A stretch of DNA of 40,009 nt, taken from contig CALCHN010000021.1 in the NCBI GenBank assembly GCA_937901255.1, positions 1 to 40,009 of the forward strand, written 5' to 3'. Made by a program: the position numbers and the translations under genes. Below, piece by piece: positions 9,097 through 16,805 of this stretch. Source of the DNA: an uncultured Flavobacteriales bacterium. GTDB taxonomy: Bacteria; Bacteroidota; Bacteroidia; Flavobacteriales_E; Vicingaceae. The notes under the pieces are model-generated. The model ran no database searches and was not told the DNA's origin. It saw only the letters and a program-made list of their open reading frames with translations. Positions within the stretch are counted from its first letter, which is position 1. Each line of letters starts with the position of its first letter.

Positions 9097-9867
9097 ATGC
9101 CATTAAACCTAACAAAACCCCTTGCTTTTATTGATTTAGAAACAACCGGATTAAATATTGCCTCTGATAGAATTGTAGAAATTTCTATTGTTAAAGTTCA
9201 TCCTAACGGAAATAAAGACATCGTAACCAGAAGAATAAACCCAACGATACCTATCTCTTTAGAATCTACTTCCATACATGGAATTAGTGATGATGATGTA
9301 AAAAACGAACCTACTTTTAAACAAATGGCTAAAGAATTAGCCAATTTTATTGATGGATGCGATTTGGCAGGTTACAACTCCAATAAGTTTGACATCCCCA
9401 TGTTGGCAGAAGAATTTTTAAGAGCTGAAGTTGACTTTGATATTACCAAAAGAAACCTTGTTGATGTTCAGAATATTTTTCATAAAATGGAGCAAAGAAC
9501 CTTATCTGCTGCCTATAAATTCTATTGCGACAAAGAATTAGTTGATGCCCACAGTGCCGAAGCCGATACTATTGCCACAATGGAAATTCTTCTTGCACAA
9601 GTTGAAAAATATGATAGCTTAGAAAATAATGTAGCTTTCCTTTCTGAATTCTCTAAAGCTACCAATAACGTTGATTTATTAGGACGTATCGTTTATGATA
9701 AAAACAATGTTGAAGTATTTAACTTTGGTAAACACAAAGGAAAAGCTGTTTTAGAAGTATTAGAAAAAGAACCTGGTTACTACCATTGGATGATGAACGG
9801 AGATTTCCCACTCTACACTAAAAAAGTACTTACTCAGATTAGACTTAAAGCACTTAATGAAAAATAA
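9097..9867 (+). CDS. DEDDh 3'-5' exonuclease (DnaQ-like) with DUF3820 tail
   Basis: 256 residues. The N-terminal ~175 residues are a DnaQ/RNase T-type exonuclease: FIDLETTGL gives the first Asp/Glu pair, GYNSNKFDIPML the second Asp, and DAHSAEADT the His and last Asp, so the DEDDh catalytic set is complete. Residues about 205-250 (FNFGKHKGKAVLEV...YYHWM) are a DUF3820-type module often attached to such exonucleases. It is too short for a full polymerase subunit and may act in repair or RNA/DNA end processing. It lies 16 bp after the third PorE-like gene and could be read from the same transcript, though no functional link is obvious. Confidence 0.85.
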   Translation: MPLNLTKPLAFIDLETTGLNIASDRIVEISIVKVHPNGNKDIVTRRINPTIPISLESTSIHGISDDDVKNEPTFKQMAKELANFIDGCDLAGYNSNKFDIPMLAEEFLRAEVDFDITKRNLVDVQNIFHKMEQRTLSAAYKFYCDKELVDAHSAEADTIATMEILLAQVEKYDSLENNVAFLSEFSKATNNVDLLGRIVYDKNNVEVFNFGKHKGKAVLEVLEKEPGYYHWMMNGDFPLYTKKVLTQIRLKALNEK

Positions 9868-9942
9868 ACGCACTAAGTTTTTGTTCGAGTTTAACTACTG
9901 AAAAATAATCTTAATTTTACGAATCGGTAAAAACTAAAACTT

Positions 9943-12030
9943 GTGCTAACAGCTATAAACATTACAACAGACTATCCTATTTGGATGATTCTTCTTTGTT
10001 TCCTTTTAGGAGCTGTTTATGCAGGTGTTTTATATTACAAAGAATCTAAACTCGATGCTGTAGCTAAATGGGTAAAAAACAGCTTGCTAGTTTTTCGTTT
10101 TTTGGCAGTAAGCATCATTGCTTTTTTATTACTTTCTCCATTTATTAAAACCATATTTAATAAAACAGAAAAGCCCATCATTATTTTTGCTCAGGATAAT
10201 TCCAGCTCGCTACTTATTCATCAAGATTCTGCTTTTTATGCGAATAATTACCTTAAAGAATTAAATTCACTAAAAGAAAAGTTGGGAAAAAATTACGAAG
10301 TGAAGTCTTTCACTTTTGGAGAAAAAGTAAAAGAAGAAGGTGTTATTGATTTTTCTGAAAAAACCACCAACATTGCGGAATTGTTTGAAGCAGTTGAAAC
10401 CAAATTTTACAACCGAAATATTGGAGCGTTAATTTTAAGTTCTGATGGTGTTTACAACGAAGGTTTTAATCCTGTTTATTCTACCGAAAACACTAACTAC
10501 CCAATTTATACTATTGCCTTGGGAGATACTACCATTCAGCCCGATATTGTATTGAAAGAAGCCATTGCTAACAAAATTACTTTCTTAAACAATAAATTTC
10601 CTATTGAAATTCTTGGTCTTGCCCAATCTTGTAAAGGAGAAAAAACTACCCTTACAGTTACTCATAAAAATAAAGTGGTATTCACCAAAACTTACGACAT
10701 CACCAAAAACAATCAATTAATTGAAGAAACCATTATCTTGGAAGCCAAAGAAAAAGGCGTGCAACATTATACCATTTCTTTTTCTGCTTTAGCAAACGAA
10801 GTAAGCAAAAAAAATAACAGCAAAGATGTGTATATTGATGTGTTGGATGGCAGACAACATATTTTACTTTTGGCTCATGCCCCACACCCAGATTTAAAAG
10901 CACTAAAAACCAGTATTGAAACCAATGAGAATTATGAAGTAAGTACTACGTATTTTGATGATTTTGACGGCAATTTTGAACCTTACAACCTTGTTGTGCT
11001 ACACCAATTCCCTACCTATTCTCCTGTTTGGTTGAGAAAAATTAGCGAGAAAAACCTTTCTGTACTTTATATCTTAGGAAATCAATCCAACACCAATGCT
11101 TTTAACCAATTTCAAACACACATAAAAGTATTACAGTCAAATCAACGCTCTAACACCACCACTCCGGCATTAACAGAGAATTTCCCACTATTTAATTTAT
11201 CAGAAGCTACCTTAAAACAAGTGCCTAATTTTCCTCCTATAGAAAGTATTTTCGGGACTTACCTACCCCAAGAAAAAGCCTATGTATTATTTAATCAAAA
11301 AATAGGAAATGTAGCTACCGAACAACCTTTAATGGTATTTTTTCAGGAAGGAAATAACAAAGCGGCTTTTATAAGTGGCGAAGGGTTGTGGAGATGGCGA
11401 TTAAATGAATATGCTAAAAATAACAACCATCAAGCTTTTGATGAGATTATCAACAAAACTGTTCAGTTTTTATCTGTAAAAGATAATAAAGATAAGTTCA
11501 GGGTAATTGTTGCCAATCAGTTTAATGAAAACCAAGAAATTATTTTTAATGCAGAATTATACAACAATAGTTATGAGTTGGTAAATACTCCCGAAGTGAA
11601 ATTAGAACTTAAAAATGAAGCAGGTGTTGATTATCAATTTGTTTTTAATAAAAGCGGAAATGCCTATGTGTTAAATGCAGGGGTTTTACCTGTTGGCAGT
11701 TATTCTTATTTGGCTTCAACCACTTTTTCAGGAGAGCAATATGTAGTTAAAGGACAGTTACAAATTAATCCGTTGTTGGTAGAATTGAACAATACGGTTG
11801 CCAACCACCAATTGCTTCAAAACATTGCTAATAAATATAATGGCAAAATGGTACTCCCCACTAAAATGTATGAATTAGAGCAACTTATAAAAGAAAATAC
11901 AGCTATTTCTTCGGTTATTTATGAAGAAACCGATATCAAGGAAATCATTCACCTTAAATGGATTTTCTTTTTAATTTTAGCTCTTATCACCACCGAATGG
12001 TTCATTAGAAAAAGAAATGGAGCTTATTGA
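9943..12030 (+). CDS. VWA-like membrane protein, Bacteroidota BatA-related type
   Basis: 695 residues from a GTG start at 9943. Two N-terminal membrane helices (about 13-32 and 46-67) and one near the C-terminus (about 671-688) frame a large extracytoplasmic region. After the second helix comes AQDNSSSL, a DxSxS MIDAS-like motif, and later SSDGVYNEG, so this part resembles a von Willebrand A domain. A middle segment (LLLAHAPHPDLKAL, then YNLVVLHQFPTY) resembles the glutamine-amidotransferase-like fold often paired with it in Bacteroidota membrane proteins. Such proteins are usually annotated only as VWA or membrane protein; substrate and role are unknown. GTG is preferred because it lies just before the first helix and there is no ATG upstream in frame. 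Confidence 0.55.
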   Translation: MLTAINITTDYPIWMILLCFLLGAVYAGVLYYKESKLDAVAKWVKNSLLVFRFLAVSIIAFLLLSPFIKTIFNKTEKPIIIFAQDNSSSLLIHQDSAFYANNYLKELNSLKEKLGKNYEVKSFTFGEKVKEEGVIDFSEKTTNIAELFEAVETKFYNRNIGALILSSDGVYNEGFNPVYSTENTNYPIYTIALGDTTIQPDIVLKEAIANKITFLNNKFPIEILGLAQSCKGEKTTLTVTHKNKVVFTKTYDITKNNQLIEETIILEAKEKGVQHYTISFSALANEVSKKNNSKDVYIDVLDGRQHILLLAHAPHPDLKALKTSIETNENYEVSTTYFDDFDGNFEPYNLVVLHQFPTYSPVWLRKISEKNLSVLYILGNQSNTNAFNQFQTHIKVLQSNQRSNTTTPALTENFPLFNLSEATLKQVPNFPPIESIFGTYLPQEKAYVLFNQKIGNVATEQPLMVFFQEGNNKAAFISGEGLWRWRLNEYAKNNNHQAFDEIINKTVQFLSVKDNKDKFRVIVANQFNENQEIIFNAELYNNSYELVNTPEVKLELKNEAGVDYQFVFNKSGNAYVLNAGVLPVGSYSYLASTTFSGEQYVVKGQLQINPLLVELNNTVANHQLLQNIANKYNGKMVLPTKMYELEQLIKENTAISSVIYEETDIKEIIHLKWIFFLILALITTEWFIRKRNGAY

Positions 12031-12059
12031 AGCCCCCTAAATCCCCCGAAGGGGGACTT
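12031..12059. repeat. CG-rich palindromic intergenic repeat, short form
   Basis: AGCCCCCTAAA followed by the hairpin TCCCCC-GAA-GGGGGA (12042-12056) and CTT. The block begins right after the stop codon of the VWA-like gene and is far richer in C and G than the surroundings. It resembles repeats common between genes in Bacteroidota (my recollection, not checked), and it could also act as a transcription terminator. A related copy lies at 19011-19050 on the opposite strand. Confidence 0.6.
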
Positions 12060-12135
12060 GCCAACCCACAAAGCCTACTTTTGTTATTGGTTAAAAATTA
12101 TTTGTTAATTATATTCTACTATCCATAATCTTTAC

Positions 12136-12184
12136 CGTCATTCCCGAAATTTTGGAGTGCAACGGAAAAATTATCGGGAATCTG
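12136..12184. repeat. Inverted-repeat element, GTCATTCCCG...CGGGAATCT type
   Basis: ATTCCCGAAATTTT at 12140-12153 faces AAAATTATCGGGAAT at 12167-12181, complementary except for one extra base, with a 13-nt loop. The outer bases GTCATTCCCG/CGGGAATCT resemble widespread small palindromic repeats in other phyla (for example the neisserial dRS3 theme), but relationship is not shown. Confidence 0.6.
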
Positions 12185-12193
12185 TTTAATTTG

Positions 12194-12264
12194 ACCTTTC
12201 TCCTCTTGAGAGGAGCAGATGTTGTTCGAAACTGCGATAGTAGTGAGATTACAACATCAGAGGT
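12194..12264. repeat. 71-bp element with three-way-junction layout (copy C)
   Basis: Outer arms ACCTTT (12194-12199) and AGAGGT (12259-12264) pair except for one position. Inside are a first perfect hairpin CTCCTCTTGAGAGGAG (12200-12215) and a second inverted repeat GATGTTGT (12218-12225) / ACAACATC (12251-12258). The layout equals that of the elements at 27148-27214 and 30532-30601, though the base sequence differs. Confidence 0.6.
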
Positions 12265-12275
12265 GTGTTTTTCTC

Positions 12276-12429
12276 CCCCGTAAACGCTAAGCTGAAGCGT
12301 TGATATTTTAGTAGAGAGCTTAGTGATTTTATGTTTCATAACCCCGTAAACGCTAAGCTGAAGCCCCGTAAACGCTAAGCTGAAGCGTTGATATTTTAGT
12401 AGAGAGCTTAGTGATTTTATGTTTCATAA
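12276..12429. repeat. 66-bp direct repeat with an extra 22-bp partial copy
   Basis: Two identical 66-bp units lie at 12276-12341 and 12364-12429. The first 22 bp (CCCCGTAAACGCTAAGCTGA plus AG) occur once more between them at 12342-12363. Each unit can fold two mutually exclusive hairpins: AACGCT/AGCGTT, or the longer CGCTAAGCT/AGCTTAGTG. Read on the minus strand each unit starts with ATG and holds 22 sense codons. No conventional gene is supported. From 12430 to 12549 I see only AT-rich sequence with no convincing feature. Confidence 0.8.
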
Positions 12430-12549
12430 CACATCAACTTTTATAGGACTAAATTCAGTTGCACTACTCAATCCCTTCGCTGCCGCATTCTATAATAACT
12501 ACAAATTTTGCATAGCTTCACAAAAAGGACGGCATCCACAAATCAATAA

Positions 12550-13005
12550 TTATTCCCATACTTTAATGTCATACTTATTTGATGGACTATTAGGGAAATA
12601 ATTAAAATATCCAATAAATTGACTATCCTTAACACATAATATCACATAAATATCCCTTGCCATTTTTGGGAAAAATAAATACAAAACATATTTATCATTT
12701 TTATATTCAGTAGTGTATTTATTAACTACAGAAATTTCAATTTTTGTTTCTCGCTCGTAATGTAATTCAAAATCTCTAATTAACAGACTATCTTGACCCA
12801 ATAGCCTAGTTCTTTGAATATGTTTCTTTTCTTCCCATCTTAAATTCAATTCTTTCAAAACATCTTCTTTTGGAACAGTTTTACAAGAATATAAAATAGA
12901 TATCGAAGTAAATAACATTAAAATAATCAAAGGTTTTAAACCATAAGCTTTAATGTAATTCAATAAAGTTATAACATTAGACTTTTTATTATTTCCAAGA
13001 TTCAT
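12550..13005 (-). CDS. Small lipoprotein of unknown function
   Basis: 151 residues. A positively charged N-region (to about residue 24) is followed by a hydrophobic stretch and the lipobox ILYSC with Cys41, so it is predicted to be a lipoprotein of about 110 mature residues. The mature part is charged, with alternating strands (KIEISVV, YVLYLFFP, DIYVILCV), suggesting a small beta-rich fold. I recognise no family. The first ATG (13005) is kept because the later Met30 would remove the positive residues needed for export. On the minus strand, with a TATATTTG box ending only 4 nt before the ATG, it may be translated from a leaderless message. Confidence 0.55.
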   Translation of the reverse strand: MNLGNNKKSNVITLLNYIKAYGLKPLIILMLFTSISILYSCKTVPKEDVLKELNLRWEEKKHIQRTRLLGQDSLLIRDFELHYERETKIEISVVNKYTTEYKNDKYVLYLFFPKMARDIYVILCVKDSQFIGYFNYFPNSPSNKYDIKVWE

Positions 13006-13009
13006 CTAA

Positions 13010-13017
13010 CAAATATA
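13010..13017 (-). promoter_or_regulatory. -7 box of the lipoprotein gene
   Basis: On the minus strand this reads TATATTTG, a match to TAnnTTTG, followed by TTAG and then the ATG at 13005. A -33 TTTG box is not evident. Confidence 0.45.
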
Positions 13018-13044
13018 CTTTTTTACCCCATACTAATGCCTAAC

Positions 13045-13065
13045 GACTAATGACTAATGACTAAT
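13045..13065. repeat. Heptanucleotide tandem repeat (GACTAAT)3
   Basis: Three perfect copies of GACTAAT between the lipoprotein and thiolase genes. It is the first of several arrays with a 7-nt period in the 13-23 kb part of the window. Confidence 0.85.
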
Positions 13066-13145
13066 TTACAATTTCACTTTTCAATTAACGAAAAAAGTCT
13101 AATTTCGTGGAGTAATAAAAATAATCATTAAAAATCACTATAAAA

Positions 13146-14321
13146 ATGAAAGAAGTTTATATCGTTTCTGCAGTAAGAACACCAATAGGAAGTTTTTTAG
13201 GAAGTTTATCAAGTGTGCCAGCAACAAAATTAGGTGCAGCAGCTATTAGCGGAGCAATAAAAAAAATCAGTTTAGCTCCAGAAAATGTTGATGAAGTGTT
13301 TATGGGCAATGTAATGCAAGCCAATGTTGGTCAGGCTCCTGCTCGTCAGGCAGCAATTTTTGCTGGGTTAGACAAAAAAACCCCTGCAACTACTGTAAAT
13401 AAGGTATGTGCTTCCGGAATGAAAGCTATTTCTTTAGCAGCTCAATCTATTATGACAGGAGATAACGACTGTGTGGTTGCTGGTGGAATGGAAAACATGA
13501 GCATGGTACCTCATTATTACGATGCTCGTTCTTCAGTAAAATTAGGCAATGTAACCATGGTAGATGGGATGATTAGAGATGGTTTGTGGGATGTTTATAC
13601 CAACAAACACATGGGAAATTGTGCAGAAACATGTGCTACAGAAAAAAATATATCAAGAGAAGAGCAAGATAATTTTGCTATTACTTCTTACAATCGCTCT
13701 AAAGCGGCTTGGGATGCAGGAAAATTCGATAATGAAGTAGTTCCCGTAGAAGTTCCTCAACGTAAAGGCGACCCAATTTTAGTTACTAAAGATGAAGAAT
13801 ATACTAACGTAATGTTAGACAAAATTCCTGGTTTACGTCCAGCTTTCGATAAAGAAGGAACAGTAACCGCTGCTAATGCTTCCACATTAAATGATGGTGC
13901 TTCTGCCCTAATTTTAATGAGTAAAGAAAAAATGGAGAGCTTAGGTTTAAAACCATTAGCTAAAATTGTGAGTTATGCTGATGCTGCTCAAGATTCAGAA
14001 TGGTTCACTACTGCTCCATCTTTGGCTATTCCAAAAGCATTAAAAAAAGCTAACTTATCTGTTGGTGATATCGATTATTGGGAATTAAATCAAGCTTTTG
14101 CTGTAGTTGGTTTAGCCAATATTAAAGAATTAGGATTAAATCCAGAAAAAGTAGATGTAAATGGTGGAGCGGTTTCTTTAGGTCACCCACTAGGCAACTC
14201 AGGTGCTAGAATTGTGGTAACCTTAATTAATGTGTTAAAACAAAACAACGGTAAATTAGGAGCCGCAGGAATTTGTAATGGTGGTGGCGGAGCTTCTGCT
14301 ATTGTTATTGAAAATGTATAA
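13146..14321 (+). CDS. Acetyl-CoA C-acetyltransferase (thiolase)
   Basis: 391 residues, the usual thiolase length. The nucleophilic cysteine lies in NKVCASGMK (C88), the catalytic histidine in SLGHPLGNSG (H347) and the second cysteine in GICNGGGGA (C377); NEAF is replaced by NQAFA. It condenses two acetyl-CoA or cleaves acetoacetyl-CoA, in fatty-acid, ketone-body or branched-chain amino-acid metabolism. A near-consensus -7 box (TAATTTCG, 13100-13107) lies 38 bp upstream of the ATG. It is followed 21 bp later by the NlpC/P60 gene, which may share its transcript. The biosynthetic versus degradative role cannot be told from sequence alone. Confidence 0.9.
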   Translation: MKEVYIVSAVRTPIGSFLGSLSSVPATKLGAAAISGAIKKISLAPENVDEVFMGNVMQANVGQAPARQAAIFAGLDKKTPATTVNKVCASGMKAISLAAQSIMTGDNDCVVAGGMENMSMVPHYYDARSSVKLGNVTMVDGMIRDGLWDVYTNKHMGNCAETCATEKNISREEQDNFAITSYNRSKAAWDAGKFDNEVVPVEVPQRKGDPILVTKDEEYTNVMLDKIPGLRPAFDKEGTVTAANASTLNDGASALILMSKEKMESLGLKPLAKIVSYADAAQDSEWFTTAPSLAIPKALKKANLSVGDIDYWELNQAFAVVGLANIKELGLNPEKVDVNGGAVSLGHPLGNSGARIVVTLINVLKQNNGKLGAAGICNGGGGASAIVIENV

Positions 14322-14342
14322 TAGATTTAAACGCTAATTATA

Positions 14343-15122
14343 GTGAAATACGGCATTTGTAGTTTAAGTGTAGTCCCGGGAAGAGCTGAACCATCCGACA
14401 AAAGTGAGATGGTAACACAGCTCCTCTTTGGTGAAATTTTTTCTATTTATGAAGAAAAACGTAAAGGTTGGAAAAAAATAAAAACTGCTTACGATAACTA
14501 CGAATGTTGGATTGATGAAAAACAAGTTACTGAAATTTCTGAAGAAGAATATGAAACTTTAAATGAAGCTGAACCAATTGTTTCAGGAGATTTATTAAGT
14601 ATTGTTAAAAATACAACTACTAATCAGCTTACTCCTATAGTTATTGGCAGTACGTTACCTAATTTCCATCAAAAAAACGTTCACTTTTCCGATTTTAACT
14701 TTGAATTTGATGGCAACGAAATTTCACCATCAGCACCCAAAAAAGAACTCATTGCCGACCATGTATTGCTATTTTTAAATGCTCCATATTTATGGGGAGG
14801 TCGTTCGCCTTTTGGTATAGATTGTTCGGGTTTTACCCAAATAATTTATAAAAGCATCGGGTTTAAATTGCCTAGAGATGCCTACCAACAAGCAACTATT
14901 GGACAAACACTTAGTTTTATTGAAGAATCTGAAAGTGGCGATTTGGCTTTTTTTGATAATGAAGAAGGTAAAATTATTCACGTTGGCATTATGCTGAGTG
15001 ATAACAAAATTATACATGCTTCAGGAAAAGTGAGAATTGACAGTATAGATCATCAAGGAATTTTTAATGCCGAAACTAACAGGTACTCGCACAAACTTAG
15101 AATCATTAAACGAATTATATAA
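14343..15122 (+). CDS. NlpC/P60 peptidoglycan hydrolase with N-terminal SH3-like domain
   Basis: 259 residues from a GTG start. Residues about 1-65 form an SH3-like, wall-binding module (PGRAEPSDKSEMVTQLLFGE). The C-terminal ~130 residues are an NlpC/P60 cysteine peptidase: PYLWGGRSPFGIDCSGF holds the catalytic Cys, and HVGIML the His, followed by KIIHASG. These enzymes cut the D-Glu-meso-DAP bond in wall stem peptides. No signal peptide is visible, which is common for Bacteroidota annotated this way but leaves open whether it acts on recycled peptides in the cytoplasm. It begins 21 bp after the thiolase and lies just upstream of the sugar-nucleotide genes. Confidence 0.85.
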   Translation: MKYGICSLSVVPGRAEPSDKSEMVTQLLFGEIFSIYEEKRKGWKKIKTAYDNYECWIDEKQVTEISEEEYETLNEAEPIVSGDLLSIVKNTTTNQLTPIVIGSTLPNFHQKNVHFSDFNFEFDGNEISPSAPKKELIADHVLLFLNAPYLWGGRSPFGIDCSGFTQIIYKSIGFKLPRDAYQQATIGQTLSFIEESESGDLAFFDNEEGKIIHVGIMLSDNKIIHASGKVRIDSIDHQGIFNAETNRYSHKLRIIKRII

Positions 15123-15177
15123 ATTGCAAATTAGAAATTTGAAATTATACAAATGATCATAAATTATTACCCCATAA

Positions 15178-15248
15178 ATCTCTAATATCTAATTTTTAAT
15201 CTCTAATTAAATGAAACCTCAAACATCAAACCTCCAACCTCAAACCGT
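15178..15248. repeat. Heptanucleotide-period arrays spanning the start of the UDP-sugar decarboxylase gene
   Basis: Two adjoining arrays. Upstream: ATCTCTA, ATATCTA, ATTTTTA, ATCTCTA (15178-15205), each 7 nt. From 15214, directly after the ATG: AAACCTC, AAACATC, AAACCTC, CAACCTC, AAACCGT. The second array is translated as KPQTSNLQPQT before the conserved Rossmann start VLITG. Confidence 0.8.
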
Positions 15249-16224
15249 TTTAATTACCGGAGCAGCAGGTTTTTTAGGCTCTCATTTGTGCGATAGGTTT
15301 ATCAACGAAGGTTTTCACGTAATTGGTATGGATAACCTGATAACCGGAGACCTCAAAAACATTGAACACCTTTTTCCCTTAGAAAATTTTGAGTTTTATC
15401 ATCATGATGTTTCCAACTATGTTTATGTTCCGGGCAAGTTAGATTATATCCTTCATTTTGCATCTCCCGCCTCTCCTATCGATTATTTAAAAATTCCTAT
15501 ACAAACCTTAAAAGTGGGCTCTTTAGGAACACATAATTTATTGGGGTTAGCCAAAAACAAAAATGCTAGAATGCTTATTGCATCTACTTCAGAAGTGTAT
15601 GGCGACCCATTGGTTCACCCACAAACAGAGGAGTATTATGGAAATGTTAATCCTATAGGACCGAGAGGGGTTTATGATGAAGCAAAAAGATTTCAGGAAG
15701 CGATTACCATGGCTTACCACAGATACCACGGTGTAGAAACTAGAATTGTAAGAATTTTTAATACTTACGGACCCAGAATGAGATTGAATGACGGTAGAGT
15801 GTTGCCGGCTTTTGTTGGTCAAGCTTTGCGAGGTGAGGATTTAACCGTTTTCGGTAAAGGTAACCAAACACGTTCTTTCTGTTATGTAGATGATTTAATT
15901 GAAGGTATTTACAGATTGCTTTTTAGTGATTATGCAGAACCAGTAAACATTGGAAACCCTGATGAGATTACCATTTTAGAGTTTGCCGAAGAAATTATAA
16001 AACTAACAGGAACTTCTCAAAAGATTGTGTTTAAAGATTTACCAAAAGATGATCCAATGCAACGTCAACCAAACATTGATAAAGCTAAAAAAATATTAGG
16101 TTGGGAACCAAAAATTAGTAGAGCCGAAGGGTTAAAAATTACTTACGAATATTTTAAAAATCTTTCTCAAGAAGAATTAACAAAAGTAGAGCACAAAAAT
16201 TTTAATAATTATATAAAAAAATAA
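15211..16224 (+). CDS. UDP-glucuronate decarboxylase-like SDR (UDP-xylose synthase type)
   Basis: 337 residues. An extended SDR with the NAD-binding motif GAAGFLGS (about 17-24), the catalytic YxxxK in GVYDEAK (Y155, K159), and family markers NTYGPRMRLNDGRV, FGKGNQTRSFCYVDDL and EPVNIGNP. These fit UDP-glucuronic acid decarboxylase (UXS), which makes UDP-xylose from UDP-GlcA using tightly bound NAD. The ATG at 15211 is the only possible start before the nucleotide-binding motif; the first eleven residues after Met come from a heptanucleotide array. It opens the sugar-nucleotide block; the next gene starts 9 bp after its stop. A UDP-glucose 6-dehydrogenase to supply UDP-GlcA is not obvious in the window. 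Confidence 0.8.
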   Translation: MKPQTSNLQPQTVLITGAAGFLGSHLCDRFINEGFHVIGMDNLITGDLKNIEHLFPLENFEFYHHDVSNYVYVPGKLDYILHFASPASPIDYLKIPIQTLKVGSLGTHNLLGLAKNKNARMLIASTSEVYGDPLVHPQTEEYYGNVNPIGPRGVYDEAKRFQEAITMAYHRYHGVETRIVRIFNTYGPRMRLNDGRVLPAFVGQALRGEDLTVFGKGNQTRSFCYVDDLIEGIYRLLFSDYAEPVNIGNPDEITILEFAEEIIKLTGTSQKIVFKDLPKDDPMQRQPNIDKAKKILGWEPKISRAEGLKITYEYFKNLSQEELTKVEHKNFNNYIKK

Positions 16225-16232
16225 ACTAATCA

Positions 16233-16805
16233 ATGAAAAATTATTTCTCCCATGAAACTGCTGTTATTGATGAAGGCTGTAAAATTGGTAAGGACACCAA
16301 AATATGGCACTTTTCGCACATCATGCCTAATTGTATAATTGGTGAGAGATGTAATATTGGTCAGAATGTAGTCATATCTCCAGAGGTAGTTTTAGGTTCA
16401 AATGTTAAAGTACAAAACAACGTTTCTATCTATACAGGCGTTACTTGCGATGATGATGTTTTTTTAGGACCTTCAATGGTTTTTACCAATGTAATTAACC
16501 CCAGAAGTGCTGTAAACAGAAGAAATGACTATTTAAAAACACATGTTGGCAAAGGTGCTTCTATTGGTGCTAATGCCACCATAGTTTGCGGACATGATAT
16601 TGGTGCCTATGCCTTTATTGGTGCTGGAGCAGTTGTTACTAAAAATATTCCTGCTTACTCGTTGTGGGTGGGAAATCCAGCCAAGCAATTAGGTTGGGTC
16701 AGTGAATACGGACACAGACTAAGTTTTGATGAGCATGGTTTGGCTACTTGCCCGGAAAGTAATGAAAAATATAAATTGGAAAACAATCAGGTGATAAAAC
16801 TTTAA
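16233..16805 (+). CDS. WlbB/WbpD-like hexapeptide N-acetyltransferase
   Basis: 190 residues built largely of hexapeptide repeats (left-handed beta-helix), for example VVISPEVVLGSNVKVQNNVS and GKGASIGANATIVCG. The FTNVINPR segment and the ending NPAKQLGWVSEYG are typical of the acetyltransferase that acetylates the 3-amino group of UDP-2-acetamido-3-amino-hexuronate in the UDP-2,3-diacetamido sugar pathway (WbpD/WlbB). A matching WlbA-type dehydrogenase lies one gene away (17842), strengthening the assignment. The aminotransferase (WlbC/WbpE) that should act between them is not in the window. Preceded by the decarboxylase gene at 8 bp, so co-transcription is likely. Confidence 0.8.
   Translation: MKNYFSHETAVIDEGCKIGKDTKIWHFSHIMPNCIIGERCNIGQNVVISPEVVLGSNVKVQNNVSIYTGVTCDDDVFLGPSMVFTNVINPRSAVNRRNDYLKTHVGKGASIGANATIVCGHDIGAYAFIGAGAVVTKNIPAYSLWVGNPAKQLGWVSEYGHRLSFDEHGLATCPESNEKYKLENNQVIKL

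Noticed and set aside
12109..12339. 76-codon frame on the minus strand across the repeat nest
   Set aside because: It is made entirely of palindromic repeats; the first part is one 66-bp unit and the remainder runs through the 71-bp and ATTCCCG elements. No domain or independent support.
12419..12601. 60-codon plus-strand frame after the 66-bp repeats
   Set aside because: Begins in the repeat and overlaps the 3' end of the lipoprotein gene on the other strand; composition gives no sign of a protein.
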